This document shows positions 26,831-34,617 of a stretch of DNA of 64,000 nt, in pieces. The stretch is taken from positions 1-64,000 of the forward strand of contig CACWNW010000025.1 of the NCBI GenBank assembly GCA_902762305.1, given 5' to 3'. The notes under the pieces were generated by a model. The model was not told the DNA's origin and did no database searches. It was given only the letters and a program-made list of their open reading frames with translations. This DNA is from Fibrobacter succinogenes. GTDB lineage: Bacteria; Fibrobacterota; Fibrobacteria; Fibrobacterales; Fibrobacteraceae. The position numbers were made by a program, and so were the translations under genes. Every line of letters begins with the position of its first letter. Positions within the stretch are counted from its first letter, which is position 1.

Positions 26831-27343
26831 GTGCGTATCGTAACCTTACTTGCCATTTCCGCCTTCGCGCTCTCGCTTAGCGGGTGCTACCTGAGCCGCA
26901 CGCACCTGCACACGACCGACGGCAGAAGCTACGAGATATATGGTGACGGAGTCCTACTCTGCGAAGACAGCCAGGACTGCTCCATTCCTCAATGCGGGAC
27001 TCCGCACCGTATGGAACTCGAGGCCGTAAAGAACGGGACCGTCGTAGGCAGAACGACCATCAGACGCCGGATCACCTCAGAAACAATCCTATGGGGATTC
27101 GCGACGTATTTCACCTCGCTCTACCTGTACCAGGCCTATCCAAAAAACGTAAACATCCCTATCGATTACAATAGCGATGCTGCAAACAATGGCTTAAACA
27201 GCGCCAATACGTTCGACTGGAACAAGTCCCCGTTCGAACAAGACAACACCTGGGACAACAGCAATCCGCAGCAGCCAGATGTTCCGAAACAGGCGCCAGC
27301 CACCCCCGAACAGGTCGCACCACCGGTCATGCAGGAATACTAA
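26831..27343 (+). CDS. Lipoprotein of unknown function
   Basis: 170 residues starting at GTG. Lipobox LSGC at residues 16-19. The mature part has several Cys (CEDSQDCSIPQCG), a short hydrophobic stretch (ILWGFATYFTSLYLYQ) and a Pro/Gln-rich tail. No family recognised. It probably shares a transcript with the preceding outer-membrane protein. Confidence 0.72.
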   Translation: MRIVTLLAISAFALSLSGCYLSRTHLHTTDGRSYEIYGDGVLLCEDSQDCSIPQCGTPHRMELEAVKNGTVVGRTTIRRRITSETILWGFATYFTSLYLYQAYPKNVNIPIDYNSDAANNGLNSANTFDWNKSPFEQDNTWDNSNPQQPDVPKQAPATPEQVAPPVMQEY

Positions 27344-27348
27344 TCATC

Positions 27349-27373
27349 CGCGGGCAGTTTTTTTGCCCGCGAT
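27349..27373 (+). terminator. Hairpin after the lipoprotein gene
   Basis: GCGGGCA-TTTTTT-TGCCCGC stem with the T run in the loop rather than after the stem; a weak terminator or RNA-end structure. Confidence 0.4.
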
Positions 27374-27385
27374 AGCCATTTCTAG

Positions 27386-27415
27386 TTGACAACAAGTGAA
27401 ATATTTTTATATTTG
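27386..27415 (+). promoter_or_regulatory. Promoter of the small membrane protein-tRNA transcript
   Basis: TTGACA (27386-27391), 16-bp spacer, TATATT within TATATTTG (27408-27415). One of the two clearest sigma-70-type promoters in the window. Confidence 0.75.
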
Positions 27416-27440
27416 GCACGTAACCAAAAGGACGTAGTAG

Positions 27441-27638
27441 ATGTTGAATCGAAAGAATATCATTCTTATTGCCATCGGCGTTTTACTGCTCGTCATCGGG
27501 TTCCTCTGCCTCGCCACCGGCCCCGCAGACAATCCGGTCAGTCTCACGGTTGCACCGCTTATCCTGGTGGTTGCCTATATGGTCGTGATTCCCATCGGAA
27601 TCCTCTTTACAGGCAAGAAGCAGGACAAGCAGGATTAA
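27441..27638 (+). CDS. Small two-helix membrane protein (DUF3098-like)
   Basis: 65 residues with two transmembrane helices (IILIAIGVLLLVIGFLCL and LTVAPLILVVAYMVVIPIGIL) joined by a short loop and a Lys-rich cytoplasmic tail. The layout resembles DUF3098 proteins of Bacteroidota. It has its own strong promoter and an AAAGGACG site. The tRNA-Val gene begins 6 nt after its stop, with no terminator in between. Confidence 0.75.
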   Translation: MLNRKNIILIAIGVLLLVIGFLCLATGPADNPVSLTVAPLILVVAYMVVIPIGILFTGKKQDKQD

Positions 27639-27644
27639 CATCCC

Positions 27645-27719
27645 GGGCGATTAGCTCAGTTGGTTCAGAGCGTCTGCCTTACAAGCAGAATGTCAGCGGT
27701 TCGAATCCGTTATCGCCCA
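27645..27719 (+). tRNA. tRNA-Val (anticodon TAC)
   Basis: Acceptor GGGCGAT/ATCGCCC, anticodon loop CTTACAA on a CTGC/GCAG stem, T loop TTCGAAT. CCA is not encoded. It starts 6 nt after a coding gene and is followed 4 nt later by tRNA-Asp. Confidence 0.97.
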
Positions 27720-27723
27720 CTCT

Positions 27724-27799
27724 GGGGTGGTAGCTCAATTTTGGTTAGAGCACCGGCCTGTCACGCCGGAGGTTGCGAGTTCAAGCCTCGTCTATCCCG
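27724..27799 (+). tRNA. tRNA-Asp (anticodon GTC)
   Basis: Acceptor GGGGTGG/CTATCCC with G-T pairs, anticodon loop CTGTCAC on a CCGG/CCGG-type stem, T loop TTCAAGC, discriminator G. CCA is not encoded. Ends just before a strong terminator. Confidence 0.96.
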
Positions 27800-27803
27800 C
27801 GAT

Positions 27804-27830
27804 AAAACCCTCTCTTTCGAGAGGGTTTTT
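27804..27830. terminator. Bidirectional terminator after the tRNA genes
   Basis: AAAACCCTCTC-ttt-GAGAGGGTTTTT. It ends the tRNA transcript on the plus strand and can end the convergent four-gene surface operon on the minus strand. Confidence 0.9.
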
Positions 27831-27858
27831 CGTTTTTTTTAAACCGTCTATACAGCAA

Positions 27859-29130
27859 TTACCAAAGGAACAAGCCCAGGCTAATGCCGAACTGGTGGGA
27901 TACAAAACCGGATTCAAGATTCTTGTAATTAACTCTATAGGAGTCATCTGAATACGTACCGAACATCGCCATGTATTTTAGACGGGCAAAGGCGACAAAC
28001 GAGATTCCTCCGTAGCGTTTCGGCGGTGTCGCAAAAAGTCGGACATCCGTATTGAGGCCGAGCAGGAACGTTGTTGAACTGTTCCCATCTGAATGCGTAT
28101 TCGAGAACTCATGACTTCCGATACCGATAAAAGGCTCAGCCCTCAAGAAGCGGGAGTCAAAAGCGGCAAACCCGAGCGAAAGGCCATAGGTTTGTTCTTC
28201 ACTTTCCTCCCAATTGTAGTCATAATCCTTAGGTGTATTTATAAACCCATAACTATAGAAACCGTTGAACGAAAAACGCTTGACCTGGATGGTCGCTTCA
28301 AGCATAAAACTCGACCCCATCTTTGTCTCGAGGTGGTCCGTTGCATCCCCAGAGAAGAACCCCGTCCAGACACCGGCAAAGACGCCTAGACCGCCCGTGT
28401 AATACTTGTGTTTGAGCGGATTTTCGCGGAACTCGCGTACTCGCGCAAGGATTGTTTCGATCATGGGAATGATCTGGTTCTTGATGTAATCCGTATGCTC
28501 CGTATAGGGATTTTCATTGACAAACTTATGCGCCCTCTCAAGGAACTGGTCGACACGGACTGTATCACGCAAGCCGCGATACAGGTACGGCATATTGCGG
28601 ATCGAAAAGACCTCGATACCGACAGTCAGTTCTCCATAAATCATCGTCGCATAGAGGTCCTTGAGCCCCGTGCTTACGTCGGAAGCATCCACGATATTCA
28701 CCATCGAATCCGCCGTATGCTCGGTAAAGTTTTCAAACTTGCCATAAAGATAGTTGTGCAGGGCATCGTTCTCAGAGAAGCGGTTGTCCTTCTCTATGAC
28801 ATAGGTCGAATCCAGCAATTTACGACGCTGGCTGGCATACTTGCGCACACCATCTTCGAAATGCCCCATTTCCATATCGATAAGGTATTCCTCAAACAAA
28901 GTCAAGGGAGCCCCTTCCGCCAAATTGGCCTGAAGGTAGGCATAGGCCTCGGCCGCATGCTCAAAATCCTTGTTCTCGAGGGATTTCTTGAGCACATCGC
29001 GCGCACGGCTGAACAACTCCTTCTTGGAAGGCGTTGTGTAGATTACATTCTGAAGATTTGACTGCTGCTGCGACCAACAGATTGTCGCTGCAACAACGAT
29101 GAGGAGAGAAAGGATTTTTTTCATATTCAC
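27859..29130 (-). CDS. Exported outer-membrane-type protein, paralogue of the upstream gene
   Basis: About 423 residues, family unknown. Signal peptide MKKILSLLIVVAATICWS; a helical middle part (residues about 35-245, KKELFSRARDVLKKSLENKDFEHAAEAYAYL, TPR-like); then about 170 residues of amphipathic strands from YYTGGLGVFAGVWTGFF to ISLGLFLW, with the terminal aromatic expected of a beta-barrel. The upstream gene has the same layout and the same ending (GLGVYFW). Its start overlaps the upstream stop by one base. Last gene of a four-gene operon. Confidence 0.7.
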   Translation of the reverse strand: MNMKKILSLLIVVAATICWSQQQSNLQNVIYTTPSKKELFSRARDVLKKSLENKDFEHAAEAYAYLQANLAEGAPLTLFEEYLIDMEMGHFEDGVRKYASQRRKLLDSTYVIEKDNRFSENDALHNYLYGKFENFTEHTADSMVNIVDASDVSTGLKDLYATMIYGELTVGIEVFSIRNMPYLYRGLRDTVRVDQFLERAHKFVNENPYTEHTDYIKNQIIPMIETILARVREFRENPLKHKYYTGGLGVFAGVWTGFFSGDATDHLETKMGSSFMLEATIQVKRFSFNGFYSYGFINTPKDYDYNWEESEEQTYGLSLGFAAFDSRFLRAEPFIGIGSHEFSNTHSDGNSSTTFLLGLNTDVRLFATPPKRYGGISFVAFARLKYMAMFGTYSDDSYRVNYKNLESGFVSHQFGISLGLFLW

Positions 29131-30497
29131 TACCAGAAATACACTCCCAGGCCAAGGCTAAAGAATGGTGAAACATTCGCGCCATCCACATAGGGGGCAT
29201 CATCAAAACTAATATACGATACGCCGAATTTGCCGACAAGCGACATCCCGAAGAAATGGTTCACAGCCCGGAACAGGTACGCAGTAAGGAACCGGAAATC
29301 CACATTCACAGCAAATGTTAAGCCAAGATCTCCCATAAATTGGCCATTATCCCCATCTTCCATATAGCCGTGCTCGGAATACAGTCTCTCGGGAACAAGC
29401 ACATTCTTCTTCGCTTCAATTATCATAGTAGGGAAACAATATGCGACATACGGGCGAACCTTGAGGTAACGGCTATCGAAAACAACATAGCCCAAGCCAA
29501 GACTATAAGAAGCGACACCTGTCATTCCAGAAGAGAGCAATTCCGCAGCAAACGCAAACCTTTTTAGCTGCAAGTAGAATTCCAGAGCAACAACAAGTTC
29601 TTCAACTTCAAACAAATCAGAACGATAAAGATCATCTCCGAAAGCAAGCCCGCCCGATAAAAGAAACACATTGGTACCCACACCGCCCGTATAGAGATTT
29701 TTCGCTATATTCTCTTCCTTATGCTCCGCACGAGTATCAAAACGATTGACTTTGTTTTCCCTATACAGATTCCTGAAATTCGTACGTTCCGCAGGGGCAA
29801 GAACACTCTTTTTTATCCATTCCGCATCCGGGTGCTTCGGGTACTTGTTGCAAAAATCACGCCCCATTTCGGCTAGCAATTTGTAATCTTCAAACCTGGT
29901 ATAGGCGCTCCTGAGAAGAAGCATTATCACAAGTTCCATTTTATCCGCCTGATCCATGCGAGCATGCTCGATATAGTACGAAATATTCCTATACATAGTT
30001 AGGTTCGTATCGAACTTGCCGACTATCTTCTTCACGTAGAACATCAGTTCGTCGTTTTCCGGATACTGCACATATTCCGTTTCAAGCGAATCATAAAAGT
30101 TCTTATAATACGAGACCTCCAATTCGAGCATCTGGCGCCACATTTGGTTGTCTATATAGATGCATTCCTTTTCAATGTTCACAAGTGGAGCCACATTACC
30201 GGACTTCATGTTATCGAGTTCGGCAATCCTCTGCGAGATTGCTGCTGTATCCCTACTCTTTATCGCCTGCATGAGGGCCTCGCGCCCGCGATAGGCCAAC
30301 GACATCTCCGAGGATTCCTCTTGCAGCAAGGACTGTTCGAACGCATTGTACGTAGCGGAAGATCCCGTATCTGGCTTTCCAGAAGTTACGGTAGTATCCG
30401 GCTGCATAAGAGACCTTTCAAAATCCTCAAATTCCGCTGCGCAAACCGATACCGCCAGGAAAAGAACTAAAAAAAGATATACTTTACGACAAACCAT
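29130..30497 (-). CDS. Exported outer-membrane-type protein, paralogue of the downstream gene
   Basis: About 455 residues. Signal peptide ends at VCAA-EF; then a repeated short motif FEDFERSLMQ / YNAFEQSLLQ, a helical region with KRDTAAIS-like segments (about 75-265), and a C-terminal half of strands starting TGGVGTNVFLLSGG and ending FFSLGLGVYFW. Helical domain plus barrel matches the downstream gene, so the two probably arose by duplication. No named family recognised. Confidence 0.7.
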   Translation of the reverse strand: MVCRKVYLFLVLFLAVSVCAAEFEDFERSLMQPDTTVTSGKPDTGSSATYNAFEQSLLQEESSEMSLAYRGREALMQAIKSRDTAAISQRIAELDNMKSGNVAPLVNIEKECIYIDNQMWRQMLELEVSYYKNFYDSLETEYVQYPENDELMFYVKKIVGKFDTNLTMYRNISYYIEHARMDQADKMELVIMLLLRSAYTRFEDYKLLAEMGRDFCNKYPKHPDAEWIKKSVLAPAERTNFRNLYRENKVNRFDTRAEHKEENIAKNLYTGGVGTNVFLLSGGLAFGDDLYRSDLFEVEELVVALEFYLQLKRFAFAAELLSSGMTGVASYSLGLGYVVFDSRYLKVRPYVAYCFPTMIIEAKKNVLVPERLYSEHGYMEDGDNGQFMGDLGLTFAVNVDFRFLTAYLFRAVNHFFGMSLVGKFGVSYISFDDAPYVDGANVSPFFSLGLGVYFW

Positions 30498-30503
30498 TAC
30501 GCC

Positions 30504-30950
30504 CTACTCCCCTGCCTTTCTGGAACTTTCCATTTTTTTCACTTCCTCTTCCCATTTAGAAATCAAGGGAGCTTCGGCATACACAAAATCGGCAATCAAA
30601 GTAAGGCATCGCGAAGTCATGGAACCGTATTGCGTATAGAAGAAAGCCAGCTCTATATCGGTCTTTTTGACATAGACGATATTCGCGCCAACCTTGCGTG
30701 CCAAGGTACGCAAATAGGCAATAGTACCGTCACTGGAACAGCCGGAAGCGGCAGCAGTCTTGATCGTCCCCAAATAGTTGTATTCCTGCGGCAAAAGCGG
30801 CACTTTGGCCGCATTGACGACAAGAACCGGAATAGAATCAGGCAATGGTTGCGGATCCTTGGGGCCGCCAATATAAACATTCGGTACGCGAGAACATGAA
30901 GCACAAAGCAGCAGAACCACTACGATAGAAAAAAGAGCAACGAACCTCAT
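30504..30950 (-). CDS. Small lipoprotein of unknown function
   Basis: 148 residues. Lipobox CASC (about 16-19) after a hydrophobic signal. The core YNYLGTIKTAAASGCSSDGTIAYLRTLARKVGANIVYVKK resembles small envelope-stress lipoproteins of the RcsF/DUF4156 kind, in which a Cys pair and a GA(N/T) turn are typical. The resemblance is loose. Spacing to its neighbours is 4-6 bp, so it is inside the operon. Confidence 0.7.
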   Translation of the reverse strand: MRFVALFSIVVVLLLCASCSRVPNVYIGGPKDPQPLPDSIPVLVVNAAKVPLLPQEYNYLGTIKTAAASGCSSDGTIAYLRTLARKVGANIVYVKKTDIELAFFYTQYGSMTSRCLTLIADFVYAEAPLISKWEEEVKKMESSRKAGE

Positions 30951-30954
30951 AAAA

Positions 30955-31842
30955 CTAGTCCTTTAAGCAACGAATACTGTAATAATCATATTGGTCTCTA
31001 ATAACCCAGCCGATATATTCATAGGAATACGTCAGCGACATAGCATAAGCACTTTGATAGCTTTCGCTTACTGTTCCGGACCAATAATTAGCCGAAAAAC
31101 CAAAGCCCTGGACCGCATTACGATAATCGTCCCTAAAACCTGCTGGCAAAGCGTTGAAGCCGATTTCGTCTGTACCTTGACGGCTATCCTCATCGTCCCA
31201 ATAATCCGTAGACTTGAGAATATAAGCGTACCCGGCGACAAAGTCCGACAAAAAAGAAACGTCGTCCTCCGTGGGCAAACGGAAACCATCCGGGCACAAA
31301 TCCGAGTAATTTTCGCCTCCATTGACGGCATCACGCCAATTGTAAAGGAGGCCGCAATTCAAGCCCCGCTCGATGCAGGCGGTATTTTCCTTACTGTTTT
31401 CCGTCTCAAAATCCAAGTTCTCGGCCATCCAGGTCACGCCTTCAAATTCAATAACCTTATACTTCCTTCCATCGCGGGAATCGGTTATCGTCGACTTGCG
31501 CACACTTAAGAAGTCCTGCCGCTTCTTCTTCATTTCAGGAGACGCTTCCTCGAGGTCAGCTAGTTTGTCGGACGATCTCGTATCTTCCGTGGTTCCCAAG
31601 AAAACCCAGAAACCGCCATTGCAGACATAATCCTTATGCAAATTCCAATATTCCATTACACGAACTGCGACATTTTCGAAATCACCCTCGCAAGCAGGCA
31701 AATCAGTCATTTTTTCAACTTTATAACTCGGTGAAACATTCAAGTGTTTCTCGTTAGGAGCGTAACCGACATCGGCAGTGCACGCAAGGAAAGAAAGGAT
31801 AGGCACAAAGAAAAGCGGATATAGATTTTTCTTCTTCATCAT
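30955..31842 (-). CDS. Lipoprotein with Fibrobacter succinogenes major paralogous domain
   Basis: About 295 residues. Lipobox LACT near residue 20. Residues about 150-295 are the TIGR02145 domain: DGRKYKVIEFEGVTWMAENLDF, ACIERGLNCGLLYNW, LCPDGFRLPTEDDVSFL, FNALPAGFRD, NYWSGTVSES and SIRCLKD. This domain is expanded in Fibrobacter and related gut bacteria; its role is unknown, though a surface binding role is often assumed. An earlier start was rejected: a TATATTTA box ends 3 nt before tandem ATGs, so the mRNA is probably leaderless. First gene of the four-gene operon. Confidence 0.87.
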   Translation of the reverse strand: MMKKKNLYPLFFVPILSFLACTADVGYAPNEKHLNVSPSYKVEKMTDLPACEGDFENVAVRVMEYWNLHKDYVCNGGFWVFLGTTEDTRSSDKLADLEEASPEMKKKRQDFLSVRKSTITDSRDGRKYKVIEFEGVTWMAENLDFETENSKENTACIERGLNCGLLYNWRDAVNGGENYSDLCPDGFRLPTEDDVSFLSDFVAGYAYILKSTDYWDDEDSRQGTDEIGFNALPAGFRDDYRNAVQGFGFSANYWSGTVSESYQSAYAMSLTYSYEYIGWVIRDQYDYYSIRCLKD

Positions 31843-31902
31843 CGATAAATATACCTTATGCAAATTTATACGCAAGAGCAATTCATACTTTTTTACAAAA
31901 AA

Positions 31903-31935
31903 ACAAAAAAGAACCCGAAATTTGGGTTCCTTTTT
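31903..31935 (-). terminator. Terminator reading from glyS
   Basis: GAACCC-aaattt-GGGTTC hairpin with a T run on the minus strand, downstream of glyS after repeats R1 and E4. It is symmetrical enough to act in both directions. Confidence 0.7.
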
Positions 31936-31938
31936 GTC

Positions 31939-31973
31939 TGGATCCTTCGCACCTATTCGGTGCTCAGGATGAC
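31939..31973 (+). repeat. Stem-loop repeat R1 (TGGATCC...CAGGATGAC)
   Basis: TGGATCC-TTCG, stem GCACC/GGTGC, then TCAGGATGAC. Copy of the family also at 41.4, 57.5 and 59.0 kb. Confidence 0.8.
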
Positions 31974-32004
31974 GTTTTGTTATGAGGAACCATGGGGTTC
32001 CCTT

Positions 32005-32086
32005 TTAATGTGTAATGTGTAGTGTGTGGTGTGTAATTGGTCATTACACACTTCACATTTCTCATTACACATCGCGGCGTAGCCGC
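32005..32086. repeat. Inverted-repeat element E4 (TGTGTAATG units)
   Basis: AATGTGTAATGTGTAG and its relatives on the left face TCATTACACA and CATTACACAT on the right; a GCGGC-gta-GCCGC hairpin adjoins the glyS stop codon. Same construction as E1-E3 but with a different unit sequence. Confidence 0.7.
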
Positions 32087-33428
32087 TTAGCAGCCGAGCT
32101 TAGCGGAGAGGTAAGCTTCGAGTTCGTCGATCTTCACCAGTTCCTGCTTCATGGAGTCGCGTTCGCGAACAGTCACAAAGCCGAGCTTTGCCGGATCGGA
32201 TTCACCCTCGCCCACCGTGTCGAAGTCGACGGTCACGCAGAACGGCGTGCCGAGTTCATCCTGACGGCGGTAGCGCTTACCGATGGACTGCGTTTCGTCG
32301 TATTCCACGTTCCAGCGGTTGAGGAGCTTCTGGTAGAGTTCTTCGGCCTTGGCCTTCACCTGGCCCTTCTTCTTCGAGCTTTTCGACTTCGTAAGCGTCG
32401 CAGAGGAGCACGAGGAGCAGGCGTTCCACACCGAGGGACGGTTCCACGACGTACGGGATGTAGCGCTTGTTCTGCACCGGGTCAATGTATTCCTGCTTGA
32501 CCTTGGATTCGTTCTGGTGCTGCGTCAAGTCGTAGTTCGTGCGGCTTGCGATACCCCAGAGTTCGCCCCACCCGAACGGGAATTCGTATTCCACGTCGGT
32601 GGTGCCGTTACTGTAGTGAGAAAGTTCTTCCTTGGCATGTTCGCGGAGGCGGAGCTTTTCCTTGTTCACGCCGAGATCGTTCACGAGCCAGTCGAAGCAG
32701 TACTTGCGCCAGAAGTTGTACCAGTCAAGTTCGGTGCCCGGTTCGCAGAAGAATTCGAGTTCCATCTGTTCGAATTCGCGGGTACGGAAGATGAAGTTAC
32801 CCGGAGTGATTTCGTTACGGAAGGACTTACCGATCTGGCCGACACCGAACGGGATGCGCGGGCGGACGTTGTCGACAATGTTCTTGAAGTCAACGAAGAT
32901 ACCCTGGGCCGTTTCCGGACGGAGGTACACCTTGTTGCCTTCGCCTTCGATCACGCCGATTTCGGTCTGGAACATCAGGTTGAAAGCGCGGGGCTTGGTC
33001 CAGTCGGTCTTGCCGCAGGTCGGGCATTCGATCTTGTTGTCCATCATCATCTGGTGGACTTCGTCAAAGTTCTTGCCGGCGCAGCAGCCTTCGCCGAGTT
33101 TGTCTTCCAAAAGTTGGTCGGCACGGAAACGTTCGTGGCAAGCGAGGCAGTCGACCAGCGGGTCGGAGAAGTTGCCCACGTGGCCAGAGGCCTTCCAGAC
33201 GCGGGGATTCAAGAGAATAGAGCTATCGAGACCGAGCACATCCTGGCGGCTGGTCACGAACTTCTTCCACCAGAGGTTCTTGATGTTGCGCTTCAGTTCC
33301 ACGCCATACGGACCGTAGTCCCAAGTGTTGGCGAGGCCGTCGTAAATTTCGGAGCCGGGGAAAATGAAACCGCGGCGCTTGCAGAGGGAGATGATGTCCT
33401 TGAGGGCATCCTGAACTTTCTTTGCCAT
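32087..33428 (-). CDS. glyS: Glycyl-tRNA synthetase, interrupted by an internal frameshifting deletion
   Basis: Single-chain (alpha2) GlyRS. The catalytic core is intact: [60 protein letters not shown]. After AYEVEKLEE the frame breaks within a GAAGAAGAAG run (about 32366-32378); the anticodon-binding domain continues in another frame ([20 protein letters not shown] ... [23 protein letters not shown]) to the stop. Compared with the family, roughly 15-25 residues at the start of the anticodon domain are missing, so bases were lost rather than a single indel. An intact copy is essential, so an assembly error is likely. Confidence 0.85.
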
Positions 33429-33532
33429 TTTATAATCCTTTATCGGCAGGCGCTTTGGCGTGCCGGACTAGGAACCTACCTGGATGATAGGCCCTGACGG
33501 GGGCAAATTTAGCAATTTTAATTGATTTTTGC

Positions 33533-33548
33533 TATATTTGGGCTCACT
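33533..33548 (+). promoter_or_regulatory. Near-leaderless promoter box of purC
   Basis: TATATTTG, 8 nt (GGCTCACT), then ATGAGC. No Shine-Dalgarno sequence fits between box and start. Confidence 0.55.
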
Positions 33549-34433
33549 ATGAGCTTAAAATTTGATACTCCCATTACCGAAGTTCCGCTGTTCCACCAGG
33601 GTAAAGTACGCGACATGTACGACCTGGGCGACAGCTTCCTGATGGTCGCCAGCGACCGTCTTTCCGCTTTTGACGTGGTGCTCCCCACCCCGATTCCTGG
33701 TAAGGGCAAAATCCTCAACCAGCTTTCGCTGTTCTGGTTCCAGCACCTCGGCATGAAGAACCACCTCATCACCGCCGACGTGAACGAATACCCGGCCGTG
33801 CTCAAGAAGCACGCCGACTACCTCCGCGGCCGTTCCATGATCGTGAAGAAGGCCCACCGCCATTCCGTGGAATGCATCGTGCGCGGCTACATCGTGGGTT
33901 CCGGCTGGAAGGACTACCAGAAGACCGGCAAGATTTGCGGTCATGTCCTCCCCGAAGGTCTGCAACTCTGCCAGAAGCTCGAAAAGCCGCTCTACACGCC
34001 GAGCACCAAGCCCGACGTTGGCCACGACGAGAACATCAGCTTCGAACAGACTTTCGACATCGTTGGCGAAAAGGTCGCAACGACGCTCCGTGACATGTCC
34101 CTCGACATCTACACGAAGGCCCGCGACTACGCTGCTAGCAAGGGCATCATCCTCGCCGACACCAAGTTCGAATTCGGTGAAATCGATGGCGAAACCATCC
34201 TCATCGACGAAGTGCTCACGCCGGACTCCAGCCGCTACTGGCCGGCCGACAAGTACCAGGTGGGCAAGAACCAGGAAAGCTTCGACAAGCAGTACGTCCG
34301 TGACTGGCTCGAAACGCTTGACTGGGGCAAGACCTACCCGGGTCCGGAAATTCCGCCCGAAGTCGTGAAGAACACGCTCGCCAAGTACGAAGAAATCTTC
34401 GTGCGCCTCACCGGCAAGCAGCCGGAATTGTAA
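33549..34433 (+). CDS. purC: Phosphoribosylaminoimidazole-succinocarboxamide synthase
   Basis: 294-residue SAICAR synthetase of purine synthesis. HQGKVRDMYDLGD, VASDRLSAFDVVLPTPIPGKG, ECIVRGYIVGSGWKDY, KPLYTPSTK and LIDEVLTPDSSRYW are diagnostic. Longer than E. coli PurC (237) but typical of the type found in Bacteroidota and yeast. The ATG was chosen over an upstream ATA/ATT-initiated reading because of the conserved N-terminus and the TATATTTG box 8 nt before it. Confidence 0.96.
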   Translation: MSLKFDTPITEVPLFHQGKVRDMYDLGDSFLMVASDRLSAFDVVLPTPIPGKGKILNQLSLFWFQHLGMKNHLITADVNEYPAVLKKHADYLRGRSMIVKKAHRHSVECIVRGYIVGSGWKDYQKTGKICGHVLPEGLQLCQKLEKPLYTPSTKPDVGHDENISFEQTFDIVGEKVATTLRDMSLDIYTKARDYAASKGIILADTKFEFGEIDGETILIDEVLTPDSSRYWPADKYQVGKNQESFDKQYVRDWLETLDWGKTYPGPEIPPEVVKNTLAKYEEIFVRLTGKQPEL

Positions 34434-34455
34434 GCGTTTCACACGAACGCTCTCT

Positions 34456-34503
34456 GTGAGCGACAAGCGCCTGGTATTAACTAGGCGCGGTCGCGAGAGC
34501 GAG
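34456..34503 (+). repeat. Stem-loop repeat P1 (GTGAGCRACAA ... GGTYGCGAGAG)
   Basis: GTGAGCGACAA, stem GCGCCTGGT / ACTAGGCGC around TATTA, then GGTCGCGAGAGCGAG. Same flanks as the copies at 41.3 and 52.0-52.2 kb, but with a different stem sequence. Confidence 0.8.
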
Positions 34504-34565
34504 GGCCAGCCCTAAACTTGTTGTTTAGCTTCTAGCCCGAGCGGTCGCTATTTGGTCGTCGGCTC

Positions 34566-34585
34566 CAGGGCCTGCGGCCTTTTTA
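34566..34585 (+). terminator. Terminator between purC and the CobW gene
   Basis: Short GGCC-tgc-GGCC stem followed by five T. Weak, but well placed. Confidence 0.5.
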
Positions 34586-34617
34586 AACAAAAGAACTTTC
34601 ATCCGAAGGATAAGAAA

